DNA from: Arenicola marina
Taxonomy: Eukaryota > Annelida > Polychaeta > Arenicolidae
DNA length: 64,000 nucleotides
Reading direction: 5' to 3'
Assembly (NCBI GenBank): GCA_964019135.1
Contig: OZ025258.1
Span: 9,443,961-9,507,960 of the forward strand
Positions 35,501 through 50,500 of the stretch are shown here, one piece after another; the stretch's first letter is position 1; every line of letters begins with the position of its first letter. The notes under the pieces were generated by a model. The model made no database searches, was not told the origin of the DNA, and worked only from the letters and a program-made list of their open reading frames with translations. The position numbers and the translations under genes are program-made.

Positions 35501-38500
35501 ATCACCTACTATTCTTACCATGTCAGTGATCACCCTCTATTCTTACTATATCAATGATCACCCTCTATGTTTACCATGCCAATGATCACCCTCTATTCTT
35601 ACCATATCAATGATCGCCCTCTATTCTTACCACACCAATGATCACTCTCTATTCTTACCACACCAATGATTATCCTCTATTCTTACCATATCAATGATCA
35701 CCCTCTATTCTTACCATATTAATGATCACCCTCTATTCTTACCATATCAATGATCACCCTCTATTCTTACCAAACCAATGATCATTCTCTATTCTTACCA
35801 TGTCAATGATGCCCCTCTTTTCTTACCATGTCAATGATCACCCTCAATTATTACCATATCCCCCTCTCTTCTTACAATGTCAATGATCACCCTCTATTCT
35901 TACCATATCAATGATCATCCTATATGTTCACCACATCAATGATAACCCTCTATTCTTACCATGTCAATGATCACCCTCAATTATTACCATATGCCCCTCT
36001 ATTCTTACAATGTCAATGATAACCCTCTATTCTTACCATATCAATGATCACCCTCTATTCTTACCATATCAATGATCATCCTATATGTTCACCACATCAA
36101 TGATAACCCACTATTCTTACCATGTCAATGATCACCCTCAATTATTACCATATGCCCCTCTATTCTTACCATGTCAGTGATAACCCTCTATTCTTACAAT
36201 GTCAATGATCACCCTCTATTCTTACCATATCAATGATCATCCTATATGTTCACCACATCAATGATAACCCTCTATTCTTACCATGTCAATGATCACCCTC
36301 AATTATTACCATATGCCCCTCTATTCTTACCATGTCAATGATCACCCTCTATTCTTACCTTATCAATGATCACCCTATATTTTTACCATATGAATGATAA
36401 CTCTCTATGCTTACCATGTCAATTATCCGCAGTCGACCAAAGGAGAAAACAATGGCGTTAGGCGGCGTTGCCACGGGCAACATGAATGCGAATGACGTGG
36501 CGATGGCCGCTGGTATCATCAAGAACAAAGGACTTTTACCAATGCTCTGAGACTGAAAAACAAAAAAAACAAATGGCTAATGACATAAACACGAAAAACG
36601 CGATGGCGTTGCCATTGTAGACTGCAGGTCATGAAGCGAATGACCGCCTTCTATTAGTGTTCGATTCTCTATCGGTAACTGGACCATGCATGTCTGAAAC
36701 TCTTGTTTAGTATCACCCAAACCATGATTTGCAAACAATCGAGGTCTTGGTGAATATTGAATATTGGTGAATATTGATTGACTCCCACGGAGGTCATGAC
36801 TGACTTACCAGGCAGGCCATGATTGACTCACCAGGGAGGCCATGATTTACTAACCAGGGAGGCCATGATTGACTCACCAGGGAGGCCATGATTTACTAAC
36901 CAGGGAGGCCATGATTGACTCACCAGAGAGGCCATGATTGACCAAACAAGGAGGCCATGATTGACTCACAATCGAGCGTATGATTGACTCACCAGGAAGG
37001 TTACGATTGACTCACCGGGGAGGCCATGATTGCCTCAGCAGGGAGGTCATGATGCACTCACTAAGAGACCATGATTGAATCGCTAGGGAGGTCATGATTG
37101 ACTCGCCAGGGAGGCCATGTTTTACTCACCAGGGAAGCCATGATTGACTCACCAGGGAAGCCATAATTGACTCCCCAGGGAGGCTATGATTGACTCACCA
37201 GGGAGGCCATAATTCGCTGATGAATCACTGACCAAGAAGGCCATGATTGACTAACCGGGAAGGTCATGATTCTACTCCCCGGAAAGACCATGATTCGCTC
37301 ACCAGGGAGGCCATGGTGGACTCACAAAGGAGGCCATGATTGACTCACCAGGGAGGTCATGATTAATTCACTAGAGAGGTCATAATTTACTGATGAGTCA
37401 CTGAACAAGGAGGCCATGATTGACTCACCATGGAGGCCATGATTGACTCACCAGAGAGGCCATGATTGGCTAACCAGGAAGCTCATACTTGACTCACCAG
37501 GGAGGCCATGATTGGCTAACCAGGAAGCTCATACTTGACTCACCAGGGAGGCCATAATTGACTCACCAGGGAGGCTATGATTGACTCACCATGGAGGCCA
37601 TGATTGACTCACCATGGAGGCCATGATTGACTCACCAGGGAGGCTATGATTGACTCACCATGGAGGCCATGATTGACTCACCAGGGAGGCTATGATTGAC
37701 TCACCATGGAGGCCATGATTGACTCACCAGGGAGGACATGATGGGCATCAGGATGGTGCAGGTGGCTGAGTTGCTGGTGATCTCGGTGAGGAAGGCGACG
37801 AGCAGACAGATCATGGCGACCAGGCCCCACTGGTTCCAGCCCCGGAACACGACCAGCTGCTGGGCGATCCACGCCGACAACCCGGACTTCTGGCAGGGAC
37901 GAGACACACTCTCGTCAATACGACAGCTATAATCACGATCTATACTTGTCATTCCCTTATAAAATGATAGCCATCTTCCATCAGATAGTCATATTTGTTT
38001 CGCAGGGGGAACATATATAGGGTGCATGTCTTGATCAAATTAAAATACTCGAGCTGACAACTGATAGTTATATTTGCTTCATAATATATGTTCTGATATT
38101 GGAATTAAAAATTGAAGAAGTGTGGAGTTAAATTTTGAACAATTTTTTTAGTCATGGTTGAGGATAGAATGATTTCCTTACATTGCTGCCGGCCGCCAGG
38201 GCGAACCCGCCACCTAGCAGGAGAATGATACCCCAGGGCAGCTTCTTCAGTATAGTCTTCCAGTCCAACAGCGTGTCTGCTTGCTCTGGGTAAAACACGT
38301 TACAGTTAAACCATACGTGGCATCATACTGCTGTGATAGCTTATATCCTGTAGACAGTTCGGCAATTGAAGGGAATGTCGCAGAGCATACTCACTGCCGG
38401 GGGTTCTGTCGAGATTTCGGCCTTTCAAGGGGAATATTACACAGAATACTCACAGCGGGTGTCCTGTCGAAAGTTCGGCAATTCGCAGGGAATGACACAC

Positions 38501-41500
38501 ACGATACTCACTACGGGTGTCCTGTCGACAGTTCGGCAATTCGAAGGGAATGGCACACAGGATGAGGACTATTAGGATCACGGCCACCGCGTCAGTCACG
38601 AAACTGAAAACACACAGATAAATTATTAACCACTTATTGTAATTTTAAATATTTCTGTTATCCTTGTAAAAGCGGTAAAATTGTTGTCTTAGCAGCTTTA
38701 ACTGTGACTGACCCGGTCTGGAAGGGATCACCCGCCGCCCAGCCACGGAGAAAACTCGGCGTCCGGAAGAACCACAGCGACACCAGGGCGACGAAGGTCA
38801 AGGTCATCATGATTTCGGCAAAGCTGGGACGAAGGAATAACAACATTTATGCGACACATCTACGCGAAGGAACCTCTGACAGAAGAACGTATGTCTGCAA
38901 TTAACGCGTTAATTAGTCTAAAAAAGACTTTCGGTAGCATGTGTCGGTCACAGATAGGCTTATTAAGTCATAAGCGCAAATGCCGCGAAACAGTTCTCAG
39001 TACTTAAACCAAAACAAATGCTGCAAATCCATCCAAACAACCAACCACCCGACCAAGCAAGACAACTTATTGGCAAAGTGTCACTATCTTCACAGCAAAA
39101 ATAAGTGGTGAATGCATTACCTCCAGCGCCCAAGAGCGCTCTTTTCTCTATTGATGATTACTTGCGCGGCCCTCTCCCCGTCCGTGTCCTCGCCGCAACA
39201 CCGGAACGCCCTAGGAGGAACGCGACGCTCAAACATTGTCACATAGGAAGGAAAAAGCGAAGGGCATGGTGATTAATGGCGGTTTTTATATATAACTGTA
39301 GAGAGATATTGCGGAGATATAGTGTGGTTTATATACTGTGGTGATATATTGTTGTGATATATTGTGGCGATATAGTGGGGTGATATATTGTTGTGATATA
39401 TTGTGGCGATATAGTGGGGTGATATATAATGGAGATATAGTGTGGTAATATAGTGGAGTGATATATTGTGGCGATATAGTGTGGTAATATATAGTGGAGA
39501 TATAATGTGGTGATATATTGTTGTGATATATTGTAGAGATATAATATGGTGATATATTGTTGTGATATAGTGTATAAATATATTGTGGTGATATATTGTT
39601 GTGATGTATTGTAGAGATAAAGTGTAGTGATATATAATGGTGATATATTGTTGTGGTATATTGTAGAGATATATTCTGGTGATATATTGTTGTGATATGT
39701 AGCAATGAGACAAACCATTCCTACTAGCCTCGGCTAGAGGGATCACCCCTTAAGCCGAAGAGGTAGAGTGGTTGACTTGAGATCGGGAGATCGTGAGTTC
39801 CACTCCCGGTGGGGACCAAACCGGCCCCCGCCGTAACAATATATTGTAGAGACATAGTGTTGTGATATAGTGTGGAGATATAATGTGGTGATATATCGGG
39901 GTGATATATTGTAGAGATATAGTATGGTGAGGTACTGTGGAGATGTAGTTTGGAGATATAGTATGGTGATATAGTATGGAAATATAGTGTGATATATCGT
40001 GGAAATATAGTGTGGTGATATATAGTAGAGATATAGTGTGGTGAGATATCGTGGAAATATAGTGTGGTGATATATAGTAGAGATATAGTGTGGTGAGATA
40101 TTGTGGAAATACCGTGTGGAGATATAGTGTGATGATATATTGTGGGGATATAGTGTGGTGATATAGTGTAGTGATATTTTGTGATTTTGTGAGACATTGC
40201 GAACGATATAATATGCCTAAGTATAATACGATACTTAGATAAGGGCACTAAATTGTAACAACCTTAAATATCAACATCAGACATTTCTTATGTAAGAAGT
40301 ACAATTAATCTTTAAAAAAATGAAATTCGTATGCTCGGGTCACGTAGTCGGAGATCACCTTGGGCCTGCGAAGAAGAGGACGAGCCAGATCCACACGACG
40401 ATGAGGCTAAGTGCTGAGACAGGCGCGCCCACCACCATCCAAGAGGCGAAGGTGATCGGGGACTCCACGTAGCCCTGCTGGATCCAGACCCTGGCGACAG
40501 GAAGGCAATATGTCCAGAGGTCTACATTATACCTAGGATAATGGTTCTAAGGTGATGGGGGACTCCACCTAGCCCCGCTCGGCCCAGTACCGTGCGACAG
40601 GAAGGCAATATACCCAGACGTCTACATTCTACCTAGCGTAAAGGTTCTAAGGTGATGGGGGACTTGTCCTAAAAACCTCCTATAAACAAACAAATGCTGC
40701 TGGAAACCAAAGAAAGATTAATTTAGTTATTTTAATAGATATATATATACATATATATTATTATAAGTAATGTAAGTTATATTAAATGTGCCATTGCTAT
40801 TGGGACTGACTCGTCGGCGGCCCCCTTGAGGATGGCGTTGGGGGGTGTCCCGGTCAGGGTGGCGATCCCCCCACAGTTGGCGGCGTAGGCCACGGACAGG
40901 CTCATGCCCTTCCCGAACCGGAGGAATCTGGAGTCGGACTGACCCCCATCGGGATCCCGGGCGGACGTCCTGGGAGAGTCCGGATCATCTGGCGCGTCAT
41001 CCTGAGTCTCTGTCGGCGCCTCTCTGGATCAAAGATAGTCCGTGTTCGTCATATTTACTGTAGCAAAGAACTGGAGTCACACACAGGATCTATTGCCATT
41101 GCGACACACGAAGGAGATGTTTTCACGCGGCAATCTATTGCTGTTGCGACACACGAAGGAGATGTTTTCACGCGGCAATCTATTGTTGTTGCGACACACG
41201 AAGGAGATGTTTTCACGCGGCAATCTATTGCTGTTGCGACACACGAAAGAGATGTTTTCACGCGTATGGAGGGCTGTACAGTGTATGATGGCTTTCCAGT
41301 GTGTGGAGGGCTGTACGGTGTGTAGAGGGCTGTACAATGTATGGAGGGCTGTACAGTGTGTGGAGGGCAGTACAGTGTGTGCAGGGCTGCACAGTGTGTA
41401 CAGGGTTGTACAGTGTGTGGAGGGCTGTACAGTGTATGGAGGGCTGTACAGTGTATGTAGGGCTTACAGTCTGTGGAGGGCTGTACAGTGTGAGGATGGT

Positions 41501-44500
41501 TGTACAGTGTATGGAGGGCTGTACAGTGTGTGGATGGTTGTACAGTGTGTGGCGTGCTGTACAGTGTGTGGCGGGCTGTACAGTGTGTGGAGGGCTGTGC
41601 AGTGTATGGAGGGCTGTGCAGTGTATGGAGGGCTGTACAGTGTGTGGAGGGCTGTACAGTGTGTGGATGGTTGTACAGTGTGTGGAGGGCTGTACAGTGT
41701 GTGGAGGGTTGTACAGTGTGAGAGGCTTGTACAGTGTATGGAGGGCTGTACAGTGTGTTGAGGGCTGTACAGTGTGTGGAGGTTGTACAGTGTGTGGAGG
41801 ATAGTACAGTGTGTGGAGGGTTGTACAGTGTGTGAAGGGTTGTACAGTGTGTTGATGGTTGTACCGTGTATGGAGGGCTGTACAGTATGTGCAGGGCTGT
41901 AAAGTGTATGGAGGGCTGTACAATGTGTGGCGGGCTGTACAGTTTATAGAGGGCTGTACAATGTGCGGAGGGCTGTACAGTATATGGAGGGTTGTACAGT
42001 GTCTGGAGGGCTGTACAGTGTGTGAAGGGATGTACAGTGTGTGGAGGGCTGTACAATGTGTGGCGGGCTGTACAGTTTATAGAGGGCTGTACAGTGTGTG
42101 GAGGGCTGTACAATGTGGGAAGGGCTGTACAGTGTGTGGAGGGCTGTACAGTGTATGGAGGGCTGTACAGTGTGTGGAGGGTTGTACAGTGTGTGAAGGG
42201 CTGTACAGTGTGTGGAGGGCTGTAAAGTGTGTGGAGGGCTATACAGTGTGTGGCGGGCTGTACAGTGTGTGGAGGGTTGTACAGTGTGTGGCGGGCTGTA
42301 CAGTGTGTGGCGGGCTGTACAGTGCGTGGAGGGCTGTACAGTGTGTGGAGAGCTGTACAGTTTATGGAGGGCGGTACAGTGTGTGGAGGGCTGTAGAGTG
42401 TGGGGAGGGCTGTACAGTGTGGGGAGGGCTGTACAGTGTGTCGAGGGCTGTACAGTGTGTCGAGGGTTGTACAGTGTGTCGAGGGCTGTACAGTGTGTCG
42501 AGGGCTGTACAGTGTATGGAGGGCTGGAGGGCTGTACAGTGTGTGGAGGGTTGCACAATATGCTAAGAGGGCTGTTCCGTTCTAAGACGGCTGTATAGCT
42601 TTGGCTGGCCGTGGAGTGTGGGTCGCAGTGTTGAGGGAGGCGGGAACTGAGATGGGGGCGGGGGGGGGGGGGTGAGAAACATACCCTAGGTCCACCATAT
42701 TGATATCTTGCTTCTCGGAGACTGTATCCTCCTTCGTGACCTCATCGAATGCCTCATTTTCATACACGACGACACCATTGTGGTCCGGTGGCGGCACTGC
42801 GAAACAACCGATGGGTAGTGCAGTGACATCATTCAGGCAATACGTACTCGGTAGGTGCATTATCGGAAACCCATACGAAATTTCGAACGGAAAGGCAACA
42901 CACTCGTGTCGGTTCTCATTAATTTAAAAAACATTGCCGTTTTGATTTCACATTTTGCACGAAGAAAAAGGTGTCTAAATTGCGTGAGGATTAAGCTCTT
43001 TTTAGAGTAAGAAAGATCAGTGACTAGTTCCGCTGTTCGCCGCATGGCGGTTCGTGTACCTGATTGACGTGCCACTTCGAGGCTCTGGAGCACCGCCTCC
43101 ATGATAGGAAGCATCATGGCCGTGGTGGCCGTGTTACTGATCCACATGGACAGGAACCACGTGGGCAACATGAAGCCAAGCATCAACCTGTCAATGATAA
43201 CCACATTACAACAACCACGTGCCAATGGGTAACATGAACCCCAGCATTAACATGTCAACAATAAACACATTAAAAACAAATACGTGGGTAAAATGACCTC
43301 CAGCATTAACCTGTCAACAATAAACACATTACAACAACCACGTGGGTAAAATGAACCCCGGTATCAACTTGCTCTACATTGACATTGAGGGGCTTTTAGG
43401 ATGTGTGGGTCACAGTTATTCACATTGGGCAGGCCACAGTTATTCATTTTGTACAAGTCACAGTTATTCGCATCAAACAAGTCACAGTTCACATTAGGCA
43501 AGTCACAGTTTTTCACATTGGACAGTTTTTTGGGCTGTCTACAGTTATTTACAATGGGCAGGCTACAGTTCTTCACATCTAGCCAGTCACAGTTATTCTC
43601 TGTGGACAAGCCACAGTTATTCTCATTGGGCAAGTCAGTTATTCAAATTGGACAAGTCACAGTTATGCACATTGGACAAGGCACAGTTATTGGACAGGCC
43701 ACAGTTATTCGCATTGGACAAACCACAGTTATTCTTATATGACAATTGACGGTCATGCACCTTGTACAAGTCACAGTTATTCACATTAGGCAAGTCACAG
43801 TTTTTTACATTTTACATGCCTCAGTTATTCACCTTGGACAAGTCACAGTTATTCACATTGGACCGCCCACAGCTTTTTTACGTGAAACAGGCCACAGTTA
43901 CTTTAATTGGGCAAGTCACCGTTATTCAAATTGGTCGTCACAGTTATTCTCATTGGACAAGTCACAGTTATTACATTGAATATGTCACAGTTATTCACAT
44001 CGAACAAGTCACACTTTTTCACATTGAACAAGTCACAGTTATTCACATTGGACAAGTCACAGTTATTACATTGAATAAGTCACAGTTATTCACATGGAAC
44101 AAGTCACACTTTTTCACATTGAACAAGTGACAGTTATTCACGTTGGACAAACCACAATTATTCTCATATGACAAGTCACGGTTATTCGCCTTGTACAAGT
44201 CACAGTTATTCACATCTAACACGTCACTCTTATTTACATTGGGCAAATCACAGTTATTCACCTTGGGCAAGTCGCAGTTATTTACATTGGACACGTCACA
44301 GTTATTTACATTGGGCAAGTCACAGTTACTCACATCGAACAAGTCACAGTTATTCACATTGGACAACCCACAGTTATTCGGGCTGTTCATAGTTATTCCC
44401 CTCACACCGGCCACAGTGCTCCATGTTATATTGCAGGACGCCGCAGTGTTACTCCATGCCACTACTCACAGCGCGGGTTTGGTGCCGACGACAGAGAGGA

Positions 44501-47500
44501 CACCCAGCGCTATTCGCCGGTGGAGATTGCACTTCTCGACCGCCAGCGCCACCATGAGGCCGCCAGTGAACATCATCGTCGTGTCCTGTTAAAACAAACC
44601 ACGAGGGTAAGCTTGTGCCGCCGCTCATACTCATAAACCAGGGGTGCGTTCCGTATGGCCGTCGACCGCGATCGACCTTCTTGCGGAACGACAATAAATA
44701 AGGATTTGAAATTGGCGGATTTGTCAAGAACGCGTACAATTTTGAACCGAAAGTGGGGTATCATTCGCCGCGATCAAGAGCAGCCCCGCATAATAATAAT
44801 AAACTCTTGACGACGATTCTTCTCAAATATTCTGCTATTTGAAAGGTAGGAAAATTATTTAGTGGATATCCCCGCAACAAATTAATAGTTCGATGAGACC
44901 AATGTCGTTACATAGGGCTATACAGTTCTCGCGATCGGGCTGCGAGACTTCAGTTTGGGGACAAACAAACACACGTGCTCCATGTTGAAGTATAGGCAGC
45001 TATAAGTCAATTTCTTTCCAGGTTTATTCTAAAGACTATGAGTACCATTTCACTAAACATGGCTATGGGAGATATACGTTAAAATATTTGGAGGCAATGA
45101 AGCGCAGAACTTTGGGAATATACAAGGAAAAATCCGTCTTCAAAACACTCGAAAGCTAAAAATAACGTTCTTAATTTAGCCCTGCACCCGGGCTTCCGCA
45201 AGTTCACCAAACAGCGAGTGACGTCACAGGGTTTCGCGTGCCTCCGCGGTAACAAAAATGGCGAGAGCAAGTGATCGACTTAACCATTCCGCTGTCATGC
45301 AGTGCATGGAGTAACAACACACGGGTGTGTCATTAAACCACATGGTAAAGATAAAATAAGACCAGTTGGATGTTTTCGTATCACTTTTGGATCACGAAAA
45401 GACCAAGTTTCATCATTTTTGTAAGTTTTCTGTTTGAAGCGTTGCGCCAACGTTGTCACCGGGGAGAATCCGTGTGACGTCATAATGCCTCGTTTTCGTA
45501 GGAAATGCAAAAAAACGTTATTTTCTCAATCGCATTGTCCCGTCGTAACAAATATTCGTCATTGTGATGGCGCAAACGAATACAAAATATGTCATCTGTC
45601 CGTTTTGTGAAGCTATATTTCTTAAATATTTTTAATCATAGCGCTAGGTCTTCCGCAATATACCCACCCCTCGGCGCCTGGCTTTTGCGCAGGTAGTCTG
45701 GTTCCCAGTCTCTCTCTTTGCGTAGGATACACGTCACGCCTACATCACAGATAGTCAGGATACCAGTGTGCGCAGGGATTCTAAACTCGTTCCGAACACG
45801 TGCTTCGTTTGTTTCTCCCCAAAATGAGTAAACCGGAAGTCTAAGAGAACCAGACTTTATAGCCTTATAGCGAGTTCCGAGTGACCAAAAATGTTCGCGG
45901 CGGTCGATCGAGATGCGGAACTCGGCCCAGGCTGACCACGAACATTACATAGTTTAAGAGAGGGTCACATTTCTTTGGGAGGTGATATTGGACCTGAACT
46001 TTTCTAATTTATAATGATATATAATAGTGTTCTTAAGCCAATAAAATTCAGAACGATGTTCATCCATTTACATCTACATGTATATACATTTCTTAGTTAT
46101 TAAAAATACATGATTAATGATTTGGCTGTATAAGATCTTGCATTCACTCAATATACATGAGCGCAGATCCACCGGCAAAGATCTATTGCATAACTCATTC
46201 GACCACATTACTAAAAGAGACACCAAAGGTTTTATATGCCGGCTGCTAAACAACGATCTATAGTTTCTAGTTCGCTTCCGCAACAATCGCATCGATCATT
46301 GGTTTTCAAATTACATTTATAAATTAACATGGTCCCATACACTGAACGTTATGATAGCATTGCAGATGGCGACCACTTCGCATCGAGCGTGTTTGTGTTT
46401 GGCGAGTTGTGCCCCCCGCCGTCCCCTCACTGCTTCCCATTGTGTTGTTCCTGTTGTTGATAACGTTCTCCACTGGCCCACTAGGAAGGTTGGTTGGTTG
46501 TATATTCAGGACGCTTTAACCACATTTGGTCATATCGCGTCAATGGGAGAAGGAAGAGAGAGTGGAGCCATGTCCCCGGGGGTAACCCCCAACTCTTTGC
46601 AAAGAACGACATGGGATCTTCTTCCTGCGACCACACAGAGAGGGCGACAGCGGGGCTTCAACCATCGACCCACGTACCGTGAGGCTCTCAGGTGACCAGA
46701 GCACTCAAGGCGAGCGCTCTAACCCACTGAGCTATCGGCCCGCCCCCACTAGTTGGTTGGTTGGTTGGTTATTCAGGACGCTTTAACTACTTTTGGTCAT
46801 ATCGCGTCAATGGGAGAAGGAGGAGAGAGTGGAGCCATGTCCCCGGGGGTAACCCTCTACTCTTTACGAACCGCCCCTTCTAGTAAGGTCCGGGCTGTGA
46901 AACGCTCATCGAGACCATCGGTGGTTAAGTGACTGTTATTACTCACCATACTTCTTTTTACATAGGATCAAATGAAAATATAAGCGAAGCTCAGGAGCGC
47001 ATCGTAAAGGCAGATCTACAGTAGTGAAAATGGTCATACATTACTCAACGGTACAGAGCTATTTTTTGTTAGAAAGGAGGACATGTTTATCGCACATTTT
47101 TTTATCGATTTTACAAATGCCTTCGTGTGTATCTCTGTGGTAAGGAGCTTAAATCTAGGTGCATATGGTAATGGGGGAGGTTTGCCGAATTCCGTATACC
47201 ACATAGTACAGAGCTGCCCTCTGCTCACTGAGCAATTCAAAATCACCCACGCGTGGGGGGCAGACTTTTGTCGTTGTTAACCATTACGGAACTCGGCGCC
47301 AAAAAGGAAATTGCGATACTCCCCCATTGTATTGCAAACTTATGCTCGATAAATCCTAGGTTGAAGTTGTGCGTTAAAACCCACGAAGGTTTGTCGTGTT
47401 ACTGCCATTGTTAGGCAGGTGCAGAACACGGAAGTTAGTCTTTTTTTCTTTGCGCTATATATATAAACGAATTAGATTGGCTGGTTGTATAATCAGGACG

Positions 47501-50500
47501 CGTTAAACAATTCTGGTCATATCGCGTCAACGGGAGTAAGAGGGGAGAGTGAAGCCATGTCCCCGGTTGGCCAGTAGGGGGTTACGATGCCACCGTAACC
47601 CCCTACTCTTTGCGAAGAAAGACATGAGGTGTTTATTTTGCGACCACACAGACATGGCCACCGCGGGGCGCGAACCATCGATCCACGTGGCGTTAGGCTC
47701 TCAGGTGGCCAGATCACTCAATGCGAGCGCTCTAGCCCGCTATATAAACCAATTAGAAGATACATATATAAGCGAGACCATTAAGTGTAACTTTAAAGGG
47801 ATGACGGGGGATAGGTGAAACTTGAACATTTTTAGAGCGACTGCAACTCTCTACATGCAATATCGAGTTAAAAGCCATATGACAAAAATCATTTTCGTCA
47901 TATGGAATCTTGTGATGATGGTTATTTTCCTGGGATTCATCTCGGGGTGTTTCTTTTCATGTATGTATGTATATTTTAATGATACTGTCCGTAGATTGCA
48001 GACACAGTTGGACGAACGATGACATTTGTGCAAAGTTTATGGATTACGTATCAACTTAAGGCAAAACAAAGATTGTTGTATTTAAACATTGCGGACGCCT
48101 TCTCAAATGAACGGTGGTGCATTGATGGTCAGCAGATAGAAGTAGTCTCTGTCTACAAAACCTTAGGATTATTCTTTTCCCCTTCGCTTAGTTTGTCAAG
48201 GGCACTTAATAAACTGGTACCACATAAATATAAGGAGGGCGAAACCTATTATTGCTGTGCCAATTATCTTGTGTGATAGCGAAAACTGGGGTTATGAATA
48301 CAGAAATCAGATGGACATTTTGCTGGTAAATTACTTCGAACTCACAATAGACCGATCCAGGCTGTCAATCATTAACTGACGTCACTGCTGCTTTATCCAA
48401 TCATGTGGTGCAAAAAGGCCTTCCATGTGCGTTAGGTCGAACAAACAAGTCGGACAAACAATGCAGCATGTTAATTTGTTGTCATTTTCAGAGATGTGTA
48501 CTTCTCACTTGTACCTACCATCCGCTATGATTGTCAATGTTATACTCACGACTAAAGAAAAAGGACTGGGCTTAAGGTCGGAGTGTGGATTGGTCTATTA
48601 AATGTGGACGCAAGCAGGTAAGCGTTTATGACATGACGCGAAGAGATAAATTTTGGCTGCAGTTCTTAGTTCCTAGAGTACGTCGTTTTTGCATGAGTCA
48701 ATGCAATTTGAGTGATGCAACTATTTTTCTCTGAATTTAAGCCATGGTTATCGGATATCCCTTCACAAAATTGAAGCCACTTGGTTTTAAATATATCAAA
48801 ATTGTCATCATATGTGAATTACAAATCACCCGAAAGGTATCGTAAGCTCCTAGAGGGATTCGTAAATTTCGTAAGTATTTTTAGTTCGGCCTCGCAAACA
48901 AAATGAAATTGTTTATATCCATCGTGTGTACCCAAGAGGATTTTATGTTTTCATTGAACGCCCCACAATTGAAAAAAATATTTCATAAAAGGATGTGGGT
49001 GAAATATATATATCTGGTTGGGTACATAAGATCTTGGACAAATGTCACCCATGAGCCCCTGAAGTGACTACGTTAGGTTTGCCTTGACTGACAGCTAGGA
49101 GATCCCTGCTACATTGCTGCTAATGTGGCACGCATTATTTAGTGTGTGCTAGACGCCACATCCACGGAGTGCATGCCGTCTGCCACTCGTTGTTCAGTCA
49201 CGCTTCAGTGGTAAGGGTTCGGCCTACATTGATGCGTGGGGACCGAAGAGATATGTCTCCATTACTATGTTTACCATTACTTAGAGAGCTACTTGCGTAA
49301 GAAGGTCATATGTCTCAGCCCTCGTCAGTGCACGTGCCATAAGTAAATACCGAGATCGGTACTCAACAGATTCAGCCACCAAAATGATCGTATGTGTAAC
49401 CATTCGACGATATCAACAAGAAACGTTTTTTTCGTTTTGCCGTTCTTTTGCATAGTCAAAACAAATCTGCCATTATCTTAATAGAACAATGCAAAGAAAC
49501 GTGCATATATCTCATCGTCGTGTTTGTATACAGTTGCCAATCGGGGACTTAAAATTACGATTTTGCTTAATTTATTTTTTTAAAGCTATTCGAACAGTTG
49601 TTTCTGACCCAAGTCACGCCATGATCTACAATTAGTACATTTAAGGCTTGATTAGTGCAATATTTATTTATTCTTAACATTTATAGTTATCACTACACTT
49701 TATTGCACGGAGCCTGCTGAGCATCTCTAAAATGGTGTAATAAACCGGGTAACTAAATCATATCTGTGACGTAGTTCACACCGCTTGCAACTTACGGTCA
49801 GCTGTCAAGCAAAGCGTATCCTGCTAGGCCGCCATGCTTACCATTACATTGTTAAGCCAGTATTACAGTTGGCTAAATGTGAATGCTAATCTTTCATATG
49901 CAGATTTTTTTCTACTTAGCGGAAACATTTGTTCGGGTAGCTTTTAGCAATAACGAAATCTTCCCACATCTTTTCAAAACTACCCTGGGATGAATGGAAC
50001 GAGTTAGTTTAAAACTACAAAAAATGAGTCAGACAAAGCTATTTCTATGAACCTCTCTATCCACCGCTAGTATGTTTATATTACCCATTAATCAAAATAT
50101 TTACTATTTTAGTATTAATTATTCAATAAATATAACATACCAATTGTGATTTTGGGGCTACTCACATTGAGATAGCTGTTCATCACCTCCTTGGCAGGGA
50201 GGATCCCCAGCATTGGGAAGAGAACGATGGGCAGCAGTGACGTCATCTCGATGGCCATCGCCTCCGTGCACCAATAGATAGCCATCAGCAACATGACGTA
50301 AGCACACTTAAATTCCTGGATAATAAGAAAGGCACACAGGAATCAGTGACGCCCCTCGATGGTCATAGCTTCTGTTCACCAGTAAATAACTATGAACAGC
50401 ATGATGAAAGCACATTGGAATCCCTATATGACCAGAATGGTGCTCAGACATCAGTGACGTCATCTCAATGACATTGGCCTCTCTGCACCGGTAAATAACT

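Larger units (their letters stand above)
44590..50160. other. SLC13 intron 2 with retroelements
   Basis: A 5.6-kb intron without supported host exons. It contains three copies of a SINE family (46485-47760) and a LINE-like fragment (48019-48273). The rest shows no recognisable gene. Confidence 0.5.

Noticed and set aside
22680-36414. Resemblance of the 28-bp array to a CRISPR array
   Set aside because: Units are directly adjacent without unique spacers, there are no cas genes, and the context is a eukaryotic intron.
39273-40248. Tyr/Ile/His-rich ORFs on the minus strand
   Set aside because: Translation of an AT-rich tandem repeat in SLC13 intron 7; the ORFs cross an inserted element boundary.
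41042-42598. Cys/Trp- or Pro/His-rich repeat ORFs on both strands
   Set aside because: Products of a 19-bp intronic repeat within the SLC13 gene; the reading frame rotates with each unit.
46074-46292. Minus-strand ORF with [14 protein letters not shown] neighbouring frame
   Set aside because: It faintly resembles the Cys-rich LINE C-terminus, but the match is too short and needs frame changes, so it is not called.
47822-48022. 66-aa ORF with a hydrophobic stretch
   Set aside because: It looks like a small membrane protein, but there is no family match or start context, and it lies in a repeat-rich intron beside a LINE remnant.
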